Program-made: the position numbers and the translations under genes
The notes under the pieces: model-generated
Told to the model about the DNA's origin: nothing
Database searches by the model: none
Seen by the model: the letters and a program-made list of their open reading frames with translations, nothing else
From: Fibrobacterota bacterium
Lineage (GTDB): Bacteria; Fibrobacterota; Chitinivibrionia; Chitinivibrionales; Chitinispirillaceae
DNA: 64,000 bases
NCBI GenBank assembly: GCA_023436205.1
Contig: JAEZKC010000099.1
Location: 80,690 to 144,689, forward strand
Direction of reading: 5' to 3'
Shown: positions 1 through 8,479 of the stretch, one piece after another
How positions within the stretch are numbered: the stretch's first letter is position 1
How the letters are laid out: the number at the start of each line of letters is the position of its first letter

Positions 1-1
1 C

Positions 2-1828
2 ATCTCCACTCACGGTGCTCGTAAGGGTCTTGCTGATACAGCTCTTAAGACAGCTGACGCCGGTTATCTTACCCGTCGTCTGGTTGATGTCGTACAGGAT
101 GTGGTTATTTACGACCAAGACTGCGCAACTTCAAAGGGTATTGCAATCGAAGCTCTGAAGGAAGGTGATGAAGTAATGGAATCGCTTTCCACTCGTCTGC
201 TCGGTCGCGTTACTCAGGAAGATGTTTATGATCCGGTCACTGAAGAACTCATCTGCCCTGTCAATACTTTGATTGATGAGAAACTTGCCAAGCAGATTGA
301 ACAGTCTGGAATTGAATCGGTTTACATCCGATCGGTTTTGACCTGTGACTCCATGGCTGGTGTCTGTCAGTTGTGCTACGGAAGAAATTTGGCAACCGGA
401 AAGAGAGTCGATATTGGTGAGGCTGTGGGAATCATGGCAGCACAGAGTATCGGTGAACCGGGAACTCAGCTTACACTCCGTACATTCCACATCGGTGGTA
501 CTGCATCGCGTCTCATTGCCCAGTCTAAGGAAGTGGCAAAGATCGACGGTATTGCCAAATTGGAAAATGTGGAAACTGTGGAACATGCTGACGGTACTGT
601 TGTCATGAACCGGGCTGGTGAAATCGTGGTTCTTGATGATCAGGAACGCGAACGCTACAGATATAATGTTCCTTACGGATCTTTTATGAAAGTCAAGGAT
701 GGTGAAAAGGTTTCCAAGGGACAGGAACTTCTTGCATGGGATCCTTACAACAACGTCATCCTTGCTCCCAAGGGTGGGGTGGTCAAATTCTCCGACCTGG
801 TGGAAGGTGAAACTGTCCGCGAACTCTACGATGAGCGTTCCGGTGTCACAAATGTCGTGGTCATCGAACACAGGGAAAGAAAATTTCACCCCCATGTTCA
901 GATCTACGAAGGTGACAAGCGGGTTGCCAACATCGCTGTTCCTGCAGGGTGTTTCCTGCAGGTTAAAGAGGGAAAAGATATCATGGTTGGTGACATTGTC
1001 GCCAAAATCCCTCGTGAAAGTGCAAAAAGCCGTGACATCACCGGTGGTCTGCCACGAGTTGCTGAACTTTTTGAAGCCCGTCGTCCAAAAGACCCTGCGG
1101 TCGTTTCGGAAATTGACGGTTTTGTTTCATTCGGCGACAACGAACGTGGAAACCGCAAGGTCATTATCAGAGACGAGCAGGGCGATGCAAGGGAATATCT
1201 CATTCCTCTTGGAAAACATTTGCGCGTACATGAGGGTGACCGGGTCAGGGCCGGGGATCGCTTGAGCGAAGGCGCTATCGATCCGCATGATATTCTGAGA
1301 ATTCTTGGAGAGAATGCCGTACAGCAGTATCTGCTTGATGAAATTCAGGCTGTGTACCGTCTGCAGGGTGTTACCATTAATGATAAGCACGTTGAAGTTA
1401 TCGTTTCTCAGATGCTCAGAAAAGTGCGAGTTGATAAGGCTGGTGATACTAATTTCCTTGAAGGTGATGATGTGGACAGAAAGAAGCTGCGTGAGGCAAA
1501 TGAGATGGTGATTTCCGAAGGGGGAGAGCCGGCGACATTCAAGCCTATGCTTCTTGGTATTACCAAAGCTTCTTTGACTACTGAATCATTTCTCAGTGCC
1601 GCCTCATTCCAGGAAACGACCAAGGTTCTTTCGAAGGCAGCTGTGGAGGGTAAAACAGACCATCTCAACGGCTTGAAGGAGAATCTTATCATGGGTAATC
1701 TTATTCCTGCCGGTACGGGTTCCAGAATGTACAGGAAGCTGCGGGTCAAAGATCTTGAATCTGACATGATTCAGGTTGAAGAGCATGATCGCAGTGATGA
1801 TTTTGTGGAAATCGGCGGGGAATTCTAA
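2..1828 (+). CDS. rpoC: RNA polymerase beta' subunit, 3' part
   Basis: C-terminal part of the catalytic beta' subunit of RNA polymerase; the gene starts before the window. The frame is open from base 2 and begins with the bridge-helix/trigger-loop segment (STHGARKGLADTALKTA, then RRLVDV). The second zinc site follows (TCDSMAGVCQLC, near base 340) and then the conserved block AVGIMAAQSIGEPGTQLT. The rest is the beta-barrel sandwich-hybrid repeats (GGLPRVAELFEARRPKD) and the C-terminal region ending in an acidic tail. It heads the str operon here, as in most bacteria. A hairpin follows the stop codon before rpsL. Identity is certain; only the N-terminal half is missing. Confidence 0.98.
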   Translation: MSTHGARKGLADTALKTADAGYLTRRLVDVVQDVVIYDQDCATSKGIAIEALKEGDEVMESLSTRLLGRVTQEDVYDPVTEELICPVNTLIDEKLAKQIEQSGIESVYIRSVLTCDSMAGVCQLCYGRNLATGKRVDIGEAVGIMAAQSIGEPGTQLTLRTFHIGGTASRLIAQSKEVAKIDGIAKLENVETVEHADGTVVMNRAGEIVVLDDQERERYRYNVPYGSFMKVKDGEKVSKGQELLAWDPYNNVILAPKGGVVKFSDLVEGETVRELYDERSGVTNVVVIEHRERKFHPHVQIYEGDKRVANIAVPAGCFLQVKEGKDIMVGDIVAKIPRESAKSRDITGGLPRVAELFEARRPKDPAVVSEIDGFVSFGDNERGNRKVIIRDEQGDAREYLIPLGKHLRVHEGDRVRAGDRLSEGAIDPHDILRILGENAVQQYLLDEIQAVYRLQGVTINDKHVEVIVSQMLRKVRVDKAGDTNFLEGDDVDRKKLREANEMVISEGGEPATFKPMLLGITKASLTTESFLSAASFQETTKVLSKAAVEGKTDHLNGLKENLIMGNLIPAGTGSRMYRKLRVKDLESDMIQVEEHDRSDDFVEIGGEF

Positions 1829-1834
1829 AAAATA

Positions 1835-1872
1835 ATAATAATGTGTTTGGAATATTCCAGACACATTATTAT
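1835..1872 (+). terminator. Hairpin between rpoC and rpsL
   Basis: Sixteen bases (ATAATAATGTGTTTGG) pair with 1857-1872 across a 6-base loop, with a single G-T wobble. No long T run follows, so it is either a weak terminator, an attenuator or an mRNA-processing site separating rpoBC from the ribosomal genes. The rpsL ribosome binding site (TGGAGGA, 1893-1899) lies just beyond it. Confidence 0.55.
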
Positions 1873-1906
1873 ATTTGATGACTATCTTTTATGTGGAGGA
1901 CAACAG

Positions 1907-2281
1907 GTGCCTACAATTAGTCAACTTATACGTAAAGGGCGTCAGGCGCTCGAAAACAGAAGCAAGTCGCCTGCCCTGCACAGCTGCCCCCAGAGGCGCG
2001 GGGTGTGTACAAGAGTTTTCACTACTACTCCGAAAAAGCCTAACTCGGCTCTTCGGAAAGTTGCCCGTGTGCGTTTGACCAACCATATGGAGGTCAATGC
2101 ATACATTCCTGGTGAAGGACATAATCTTCAGGAACACTCGATCGTTCTCATCAGGGGTGGTCGTGTGAAAGATGTTCCCGGTGTGCGTTATCACATCATC
2201 CGTGGTGCGCTGGACACTCAGGGTGTACAGGATCGTAAACGTAGCCGTTCTAAGTACGGTGTCAAGCGGCCAAAGAAATAG
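1907..2281 (+). CDS. rpsL: 30S ribosomal protein S12
   Basis: Decoding-centre protein of the small subunit, 124 aa, the same length as in E. coli. Contains TTTPKKPNSALRK and GGRVKDVPGVRYH, the two loops that reach the A site. The lysines associated with streptomycin sensitivity are the wild-type form. The start is GTG at 1907, preceded by TGGAGGA at 1893-1899. An upstream in-frame ATG at 1841 is rejected because it lies inside the rpoC-rpsL hairpin. rpsG follows after 9 bases. Confidence 0.97.
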   Translation: MPTISQLIRKGRQALENRSKSPALHSCPQRRGVCTRVFTTTPKKPNSALRKVARVRLTNHMEVNAYIPGEGHNLQEHSIVLIRGGRVKDVPGVRYHIIRGALDTQGVQDRKRSRSKYGVKRPKK

Positions 2282-2290
2282 GGATATCAT

Positions 2291-2761
2291 ATGTCGAGAA
2301 GAAGGAATGCTGAAAAGCGCGAAATTGTAGCAGACCCCAAGTACAATAGTGTTCTGGTTACCCAGTTCATTAATAATGTGTGCCGTCAGGGTAAGAAAAG
2401 ACTTGCCGAGGGAATCTTTTATGGCGCTCTTGAAATGATCGTGCAACGTACCGGTCAGGATGGATTGTCTGTATTCAAGAAAGCCGTCGACAATGTCAAG
2501 CCGGTTCTTGAGGTCAAGTCACGTCGTATCGGTGGAGCCAACTATCAGGTTCCTGTTGAGGTCTCGCCTGAGAGACGTGTTTCACTGGCAATCCGCTGGC
2601 TCATTTCCTACGCTAAAGACCGTTCGGAAAAGAGCATGGCCGAAAAACTCGCCAACGAGTTTATTCAGGCTTCCAAAAATGAAGGCGGAGCAATCAGAAA
2701 GAAAATTGATACGCATAAAATGGCAGAAGCGAACAAGGCGTTCGCGCACTTCCGTTACTAA
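2291..2761 (+). CDS. rpsG: 30S ribosomal protein S7
   Basis: Primary 16S rRNA 3'-domain assembly protein, 156 aa, typical length. Shows the MSRRRNAEKREI start, the PVLEVKSRRIGGANYQVPVE core that contacts the E site, and the conserved C-terminal HKMAEANKAFAHFRY helix. It is 9 bases behind rpsL and is probably co-transcribed. In other bacteria S7 represses the str operon translationally. Here the rpsG-fusA gap is 100 bases and holds a GC-rich hairpin. Confidence 0.97.
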   Translation: MSRRRNAEKREIVADPKYNSVLVTQFINNVCRQGKKRLAEGIFYGALEMIVQRTGQDGLSVFKKAVDNVKPVLEVKSRRIGGANYQVPVEVSPERRVSLAIRWLISYAKDRSEKSMAEKLANEFIQASKNEGGAIRKKIDTHKMAEANKAFAHFRY

Positions 2762-2790
2762 TTGCGTACTGTTCTTTGAATCAAGTGGGT

Positions 2791-2808
2791 CGGCTGCTCT
2801 GGCAGCCG
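2791..2808 (+). terminator. GC-rich hairpin between rpsG and fusA
   Basis: CGGCTGC (2791-2797), a TCTG loop, then GCAGCCG (2802-2808): a perfect 7-bp stem. TTTG follows directly, and a short T-rich stretch (GATTTTTATTT) follows about 12 bases later. It could attenuate transcription between rpsG and fusA or mark an S7-binding site. The T tract is too far away for a textbook terminator. Confidence 0.4.
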
Positions 2809-2861
2809 TTTGTAAAAGTGGATTTTTATTTGCCGGATAATTTGAAGGTGATAAGGTTGTT

Positions 2862-4946
2862 ATGACTGAAGTGAAATTTGATTTACCGCAAATAAGAAAC
2901 ATCGGCATAATGGCCCACATTGATGCAGGGAAGACCACAACCACCGAACGGATCCTGTTCTATACAGGAATCCTCCATCGGATGGGTGAAGTCCATGACG
3001 GAAACACAGTTATGGACTGGATGATTCAGGAAAGAGAGCGGGGAATCACTATCACCTCCGCTGCTACCACATGTCAGTGGAAAAATTACCGTATCAACAT
3101 TATAGATACGCCAGGTCATGTAGATTTTACCATTGAAGTGGAACGTTCTTTGAGAGTTCTGGATGGCGCAGTTGCCGTATTCGATTCTGTGGGAGGCGTA
3201 GAACCTCAGTCAGAAACTGTCTGGAGACAAGCTGACAAATATCACGTTCCCCGGATTGCCTATGTCAATAAAATGGACCGTGTTGGTGCCGATTTCGATA
3301 ATTGCATCGACATGATGAATCGCAAGTTCACAACATTGAAAGTGATTGCAGTCCAGATGCCGATGGGTAAAGAGGATCAGTTCGAAGGTGTGATTGATCT
3401 TGTCGCCATGAAGGCTTACCGTTACGACGAGGAGACTTTGGGTGCCAAGGTGATCGAGCTGGATATTCCTGAGCAGTATTTGCAGGAGGCTCATTCACGC
3501 AGGGATGAGATGCTTGAAATCGTATGCGATTTCAATGATGATTTAATGCATAAAATGCTCGAGGGTGAAGAACTGGACTCTAATTTGATTCGTTCGGCGA
3601 TAAGAACTGGTGTTTTAAGCAATAAGCTAAGCCCGGTTCTATGCGGATCTTCCTTTAAAAATAAAGGTATTCAGCAGCTTCTTGATGCTGTGGTGGATTA
3701 TCTTCCTTCTCCGTTGGATAGAGGTGCAGTAATCGGGGTTGATCCTTCAAATGGAGAAAACCGCGAGAGGCTTCCTGATGTAAAACAGCCTTTTTCCGCA
3801 CTGGTTTTTAAAATTGCTTCAGATTCTCATGTTGGGCGTTTAGCTTATGCTCGCATATACTCTGGCCGGGCAGGTTTTAAAAACGTTCTTTTTAATCCAC
3901 GAACGAAGAGTAAAGAGAAGGCGACCAGAATTTTTCGCATGCATTCGAATAAACGTCATGCCGAACAGTTCATGGAAGCTGGAGACATTGTTGGACTGGT
4001 GGGATTGAAAGATACCACGACAGGAGATACAGTTTGTGATCTTGATTTTCCGGTGGTGTTTGAGAGAATGGTGTTTCCGGATTCAGTTCTGGCACGTTCT
4101 ATTGAACCGAAGAGTACTGCTGATGAAGAAAAGTTAAGTATTGCTCTGGACAGGCTGGTCGACGAAGATCCAACATGCAGAGTGGAGGTCGACAATGAAA
4201 CCGGCCAGAGATTAATCAAAGGAATGGGTGAGCTTCATCTCGAAATTCTGGTCGACCGTCTTATTCGAGAGTTTAACGTCGGTGTTCATGTCGGAAAACC
4301 TCAGGTTTCCTACAGGGAGACAGTTACAGCTGCAGTAAAGCAGGAGCATGAATTTTCGCAGTTGGTTGGTGGTAAAAGTCAGTATGGTCATGTTGTTCTC
4401 AAGGTTGAACCTGTTGCACCTTCAGAGGGCATAGTTTTTGAAAATAAGGTTGATGTCAATGCGGTTCCGGCCGCTTTCATAGATGCAGTAAAAAATGGAA
4501 TTATGGAATCATCTTCTGGTGGAGTTCTCTCCGGGTTTCAACTGGCGGGTGTAAAAGTAACACTGGTACAGTCACAGTTTAGGGAAGATGATTCAACTGA
4601 AATGGGTTTCAAGATCGCCGCAAGTATGGCGTTCAGAGAAGCCTGTGAGAAGGCCACGCCGGCAATTCTTGAGCCGGTTATGAGCGTCGAGGTGGTGGTT
4701 CCCGCAGAATACATGGGATCAGTTATCAATGATCTCAATGGCCGCAGAGGTAGGATTCTGGGAATCAATCCGCGTAAGGATGTTCAGGTTGTCGACGCTG
4801 AAGCTCCCCTGTCAGAAATGTTCGGATACGCAACTGCACTACGTTCGCTTAGTCAAGGGCGGGCTGTGTACACGATGCAGCTTGACAGGTATGAAGCAAC
4901 TGTAAAAACTGTTCAGGACGAGATTCTGCGAAGAATCGGAAGATAA
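2862..4946 (+). CDS. fusA: Translation elongation factor G
   Basis: Ribosomal translocase GTPase, 694 aa. G1 AHIDAGKTTTTERIL, switch I RGITITSAATT, G3 DTPGHVDFT and G4 NKMD are all present. Domain II has the DTTTGDTVCD region, domain IV the EHEFSQLVGGKSQYGHV strand, and the C terminus EMFGYATALRSLSQGRAVYTM. The domain IV motif is GGKSQYG instead of the usual GG(R/A)GQ(Y/F)G. The codon choice (many TTA, TTG, AGA, AGT and TTT) is visibly less biased than in flanking ribosomal genes. Both could fit the spdEFG1 subtype or a replaced copy. EF-G function is clear; the subtype is uncertain. No tuf gene follows. Confidence 0.93.
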   Translation: MTEVKFDLPQIRNIGIMAHIDAGKTTTTERILFYTGILHRMGEVHDGNTVMDWMIQERERGITITSAATTCQWKNYRINIIDTPGHVDFTIEVERSLRVLDGAVAVFDSVGGVEPQSETVWRQADKYHVPRIAYVNKMDRVGADFDNCIDMMNRKFTTLKVIAVQMPMGKEDQFEGVIDLVAMKAYRYDEETLGAKVIELDIPEQYLQEAHSRRDEMLEIVCDFNDDLMHKMLEGEELDSNLIRSAIRTGVLSNKLSPVLCGSSFKNKGIQQLLDAVVDYLPSPLDRGAVIGVDPSNGENRERLPDVKQPFSALVFKIASDSHVGRLAYARIYSGRAGFKNVLFNPRTKSKEKATRIFRMHSNKRHAEQFMEAGDIVGLVGLKDTTTGDTVCDLDFPVVFERMVFPDSVLARSIEPKSTADEEKLSIALDRLVDEDPTCRVEVDNETGQRLIKGMGELHLEILVDRLIREFNVGVHVGKPQVSYRETVTAAVKQEHEFSQLVGGKSQYGHVVLKVEPVAPSEGIVFENKVDVNAVPAAFIDAVKNGIMESSSGGVLSGFQLAGVKVTLVQSQFREDDSTEMGFKIAASMAFREACEKATPAILEPVMSVEVVVPAEYMGSVINDLNGRRGRILGINPRKDVQVVDAEAPLSEMFGYATALRSLSQGRAVYTMQLDRYEATVKTVQDEILRRIGR

Positions 4947-4994
4947 CAAAGAGCGTATAAAGAATTTTGATAATAGAAAAAGGAGCAGCGTTTC

Positions 4995-5303
4995 ATGCCA
5001 GGTGAAAGAATTCGCATTCGGCTAAAATCGTTCGATCACAACATTCTCGACAAGTCAGCATCAGATATTGTCCGCACAGCCAAGGGGACAGGGGCACGGA
5101 TTTCCGGACCCATTCCGTTGCCGACCGAGAAGACCATTTACACAGTACTTCGTTCTCCTCACGTGAATAAAAAGTCACGCGAACAGTTTGAGACCAGAGT
5201 GCACAAGAGACTCATCGATATACTGGAGTCTACTCCTCAGACGGTGGATTCACTGATGAAGCTGGATCTCCCAGCAGGAGTCGATGTAGAAATTAAGGTA
5301 TAA
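4995..5303 (+). CDS. rpsJ: 30S ribosomal protein S10 (NusE)
   Basis: 102-aa small-subunit head protein that also acts as NusE in antitermination. Conserved blocks IRIRLKSFDH, GPIPLPT and SPHVNKKSREQFE are seen. The start has a good ribosome binding site (AAAGGAGC, 4980-4986). It directly follows fusA with 48 bases between, where tuf would be expected in many genomes, and it opens the S10 group. Confidence 0.97.
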   Translation: MPGERIRIRLKSFDHNILDKSASDIVRTAKGTGARISGPIPLPTEKTIYTVLRSPHVNKKSREQFETRVHKRLIDILESTPQTVDSLMKLDLPAGVDVEIKV

Positions 5304-5352
5304 TGGCGCCGTTGAAATCGGTCAAACGAATAAAAGAGAAAACGGGTGTGAT

Positions 5353-5982
5353 ATGCAAGGGTTGATTGGAAAAAAAATTGGGATGACACGAATCTTTAAT
5401 GATTCGGGACGGGCGGTTGCCGTTACGGTCATTCAGGCCGGGAACAATATTGTTCATCAGATCAAGACAACCGAAAAAGATGGCTACAGTGCGGTGCAGC
5501 TCGGCTTTGAAGAAGTTGCTGAGAAGAAGCTGAACAAACCGGAACTGGGTCATTTCAAAAAACTCAACACTACTCCCACTAAAGTCCTCAAGGAGTTTGA
5601 GCTCGACAGTGCTGAAGAGGCGCTCAAGCCTGGTCAGGTAGTTGGTGTGGAAGTTTTTGAAGATGTTAAATTCGTGAACGTGACAGGCATTTCCAAGGGC
5701 CGGGGTCATGCTGGAACCATCAAGAAATACAACTTCCAGCGCGGTCGCGAATCTCACGGTAACACCAATGTGCGTGAACGCGGATCTTCCGGTGCAAACA
5801 GCTATCCGGCGCGCGTTATGCCGGGTTTGAAAATGTCCGGACACATGGGTGCTGAGCAGGTGACTACCAGAAGGCTGGAAGTTGTCGGTGTAGACAAAGA
5901 GGCCGGATTGGTATTTGTGAAAGGGTCTGTACCCGGACACAGAACAGGTATCGTTTATCTTAATAAGTTTAATAACAAATAA
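5353..5982 (+). CDS. rplC: 50S ribosomal protein L3
   Basis: 209-aa early assembly protein near the peptidyl-transferase centre. The N terminus is GLIGKKIGMTRIF; the central loop GSSGANSYPARV and GLKMSGHMG match the extension that approaches the A site. The residue that is methylated glutamine (Q150) in E. coli is alanine here (GSSGAN against GSIGQN), so PrmB-type methylation of L3 is not expected, as in many non-proteobacteria. Second gene of the S10 group. Confidence 0.97.
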   Translation: MQGLIGKKIGMTRIFNDSGRAVAVTVIQAGNNIVHQIKTTEKDGYSAVQLGFEEVAEKKLNKPELGHFKKLNTTPTKVLKEFELDSAEEALKPGQVVGVEVFEDVKFVNVTGISKGRGHAGTIKKYNFQRGRESHGNTNVRERGSSGANSYPARVMPGLKMSGHMGAEQVTTRRLEVVGVDKEAGLVFVKGSVPGHRTGIVYLNKFNNK

Positions 5983-6011
5983 GCTGTAGCTTCTTCCAGG
6001 ATGACGGATTC

Positions 6012-6644
6012 ATGAAAGCTAAATTGTATCAACAGAATGGAACGGTGAAGGGTGACGTAGAACTGCCGGAAGCCGTTTTTGCTGCGGAAGTGAATGAACA
6101 CGTCCTGCACCAGGTAATCACTTCGTACCAGGCAAATCAGCGCCAGGGTACAGCCAAGACAAAGGGTCGTTCGGAAGTAAGCGGCGGTGGCAGAAAGCCC
6201 TGGCGCCAGAAGGGAACCGGACGGGCCCGTGCAGGATCAAACACATCACCTATTTGGGCACGTGGAGGAAAGGCCTTTGGTCCTGATCCGCGCGATTATT
6301 ACACGGTGATTCCCCGCAAACTTAAAAAGTTGGCTCTCATATCGGCTCTTTCTTCAAGAGCACAGGATGAGAAGGTTTTAGTTGTTGACAGTGTCGTTTG
6401 CGAAGCACCTAAAACCAAAACAGTTATCGGTTTGCTTGATGCTCTTCAGGTGAGCGGAAAAAAGAATCTTTTGATTGTTGATGGTGAGGGTGGCAAGAAT
6501 TTATATTTGTCGGGCCGCAATATCAAAGACCTTGACGTCAAGCCGGTTTCTGAGATCAACGCTCTTGATATTGTTAGTTCCGAGAACATTATTTTCGGCG
6601 GCGAGAACCTCATCAGTAAAGTTGAAGAGGCGGTGGCATTGTGA
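6012..6644 (+). CDS. rplD: 50S ribosomal protein L4
   Basis: 210-aa 23S rRNA-binding protein lining the exit tunnel. The tunnel loop GGGRKPWRQKGTGRARAGS is intact. In E. coli L4 is the autogenous repressor of the S10 operon; whether that holds here cannot be told. Its stop overlaps the GTG start of rplW by 4 bases, which implies translational coupling. Confidence 0.97.
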   Translation: MKAKLYQQNGTVKGDVELPEAVFAAEVNEHVLHQVITSYQANQRQGTAKTKGRSEVSGGGRKPWRQKGTGRARAGSNTSPIWARGGKAFGPDPRDYYTVIPRKLKKLALISALSSRAQDEKVLVVDSVVCEAPKTKTVIGLLDALQVSGKKNLLIVDGEGGKNLYLSGRNIKDLDVKPVSEINALDIVSSENIIFGGENLISKVEEAVAL

Positions 6645-6931
6645 GTAAATATCATTCAATAATTCGCTATCCCTCCATTACGGAGAAAAACAGCACCCTT
6701 CGTACTGAACAGAATAAGTTCGTGTTCGAAGTGGCAACGGATGCTTCCAAGGTTCAGATCAAAGAGGCGGTCCAGAAGCTTTTCGGGGTAGATGTGGTTG
6801 CTGTGAACACCATGGTGGTTAAGGGCAAGAAAAAGCGTGTTGGGCGCTACAGTGGCTTCAGGTCCGATTGGAAAAAAGCCATTGTTAAAATTAAAGAGGG
6901 ACAGAACATCGCCAAGTTTGGTGAAGTTTAA
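6641..6931 (+). CDS. rplW: 50S ribosomal protein L23
   Basis: 96-aa protein at the tunnel exit, the docking site for trigger factor and SRP. The IIRYPSITEKNS start and the GKKKRVGRYSGFRSDWKKA loop identify it. Starts with GTG in a GTGA overlap with the rplD stop codon, so it is probably translated by coupling to rplD. Confidence 0.96.
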   Translation: MSKYHSIIRYPSITEKNSTLRTEQNKFVFEVATDASKVQIKEAVQKLFGVDVVAVNTMVVKGKKKRVGRYSGFRSDWKKAIVKIKEGQNIAKFGEV

Positions 6932-6982
6932 GTCCGGAACGCAGTTCGTAACTGACAAGCAGGAAGCGCGGAGTAAGTTCTT

Positions 6983-7810
6983 ATGCCAATGAAACAGTAC
7001 AGACCCATGACCCCGGCTCAGAGGTACAAGTCGACCAATTTGTTCGAACAGGTCACTACAGATACCCCTTTTAAGCCGCTCTTGGTACAAAAGCCAAAGA
7101 CAAACGGCCGTAACAACCGTGGTGTCATAACTGTCCGTCATAGAGGCGGAGGTCACAAGCGTTTTATAAGAGTTATTGATTTCAAGCGCGACAAGTTCAA
7201 CATACCCGGTTTTGTTGAAACCATCGAGTACGATCCTAACCGTTCGGCGTTTATCGCTCTTATCAAGTATGTTGACGGTGAGCGCAGATACATTCTGGCT
7301 ACTGCTAATATGCAGGTCGGGCAGAAGATTATGTCCGGTGAGGATATTGAAATCGCTGAAGGCAACTGCATGCCTTTAAAGAATGTTCCCTTGGGAACTC
7401 AGGTGCACAATATCGAGATCCGGGAAAAGAAGGGTGGACAGATCGCCCGCAGTGCCGGGGCCTATGCTGAAGTGGTAGCCAAGGAAAATCAGATGGTCCA
7501 GCTCAAATTCCCTTCAAGTGAAGTGCGCAATGTGAGAGACAACTGTGTGGCGACTATCGGTCAGGTAAGTAATGGTGAACATATGAATATGGTTATAGGT
7601 TCAGCTGGTCGCATGCGCCATATGGGTTTCAGACCCAGAGTACGTGGTGTGGCCATGAACCCTGTTGATCATCCGATGGGTGGTGGAGAAGGAAAGACTT
7701 CCGGTGGAGGTCATCCGGTTTCTCCTTGGGGACAGAAAGCCAAGGGGCTCAAGACTCGCCATTCTCGCAAACCGTCAAGCAAATATATCGTACGACGCAG
7801 ATCCAAGTAA
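6983..7810 (+). CDS. rplB: 50S ribosomal protein L2
   Basis: 275-aa protein needed for subunit association and peptidyl transferase activity. Contains NNRGVITVRHRGGGHKR, the GTQVHNIE motif, and the C-terminal block MNPVDHPMGGGEGK with the conserved histidine, followed by PWGQKAKGLKTRHSRK. ATG at 6983 sits 9 bases after CGGAG (6969-6973); a second in-frame ATG two codons later is possible. Confidence 0.97.
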   Translation: MPMKQYRPMTPAQRYKSTNLFEQVTTDTPFKPLLVQKPKTNGRNNRGVITVRHRGGGHKRFIRVIDFKRDKFNIPGFVETIEYDPNRSAFIALIKYVDGERRYILATANMQVGQKIMSGEDIEIAEGNCMPLKNVPLGTQVHNIEIREKKGGQIARSAGAYAEVVAKENQMVQLKFPSSEVRNVRDNCVATIGQVSNGEHMNMVIGSAGRMRHMGFRPRVRGVAMNPVDHPMGGGEGKTSGGGHPVSPWGQKAKGLKTRHSRKPSSKYIVRRRSK

Positions 7811-7822
7811 GAGGAACATAAT

Positions 7823-8107
7823 ATGGCTCGTTCTGTTAAAAAAGGTCCGTTTGTTGATGACCACCTGGTAAAGAAAGTTGATGATTCCAACAAGTCAGGT
7901 CAGAAAAAAGTGATCAAGACTTGGTCAAGACGTTCAACGATTCTTCCGGAGTTCGTAGGTCAGACGTTCGCAGTTCACAACGGTAACAAGTTTGTTCCCG
8001 TTTATGTTTCGGAAAATATGGTGGGACATCGTCTTGGTGAATTTTCACCTACTCGTAACTTCCGAGGTCACAGCGGGTCCAAAACGGACAAGTCAGCCAA
8101 GAAATAA
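7823..8107 (+). CDS. rpsS: 30S ribosomal protein S19
   Basis: 94-aa head protein that pairs with S13 at the intersubunit bridge. The start MARSVKKGPFVDDHLVKKV, the TWSRRSTILPEFVGQTFAVHN core and the GEFSPTRNFRGHS end are family signatures. It follows rplB by 12 bases with GAGGAA upstream. Confidence 0.97.
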   Translation: MARSVKKGPFVDDHLVKKVDDSNKSGQKKVIKTWSRRSTILPEFVGQTFAVHNGNKFVPVYVSENMVGHRLGEFSPTRNFRGHSGSKTDKSAKK

Positions 8108-8126
8108 GGCTTTTTAGGAGGAATTC

Positions 8127-8468
8127 GTGGAATCCAAGGCAAAACTGATGAACTTGCGGTCTGCGCCCAGAAAAGCACGTCTGGTTGCTGATGCAGTTCG
8201 AGGCAAGAATGTAAATGAAGCACTCAATATGCTTGAATTTGGTATACAAAAGGATGTGGCGGTTGATTTTGCCAAGCTGATCAAATCGGCAGTGGCGAAT
8301 CTTCAGAACAAGCACGCTGATGCCGCAATAGAAGTTGATGGCCTGCGTATCAGGGAAATCCGGGTTGATGAAGGCCCGGTTATGAAGCGGTTTCGTCCTA
8401 GGGCTCAGGGCCGTGCTTCGCAGATTCTTAAGCGCATGTGTCATATCACCGTCACGGTTTCTAATTAA
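8127..8468 (+). CDS. rplV: 50S ribosomal protein L22
   Basis: 113-aa tunnel protein that contacts all 23S domains. LRSAPRKARLVADAVRGK and the hairpin loop RPRAQGRASQILKR are the recognisable parts. It starts with GTG, 5 bases after a strong AGGAGGA site. No truncation or insertion in the tunnel loop is visible. Confidence 0.96.
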   Translation: MESKAKLMNLRSAPRKARLVADAVRGKNVNEALNMLEFGIQKDVAVDFAKLIKSAVANLQNKHADAAIEVDGLRIREIRVDEGPVMKRFRPRAQGRASQILKRMCHITVTVSN

Positions 8469-8479
8469 CAGGAGGAGTT

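Noticed and set aside
131..895. 254-codon opening antisense to rpoC
   Set aside because: Shadow of the rpoC frame, low-complexity F/S/H composition, no ribosome binding site.
5293..5940. 215-codon opening antisense to rplC
   Set aside because: Fully inside a conserved ribosomal protein gene; no independent support.
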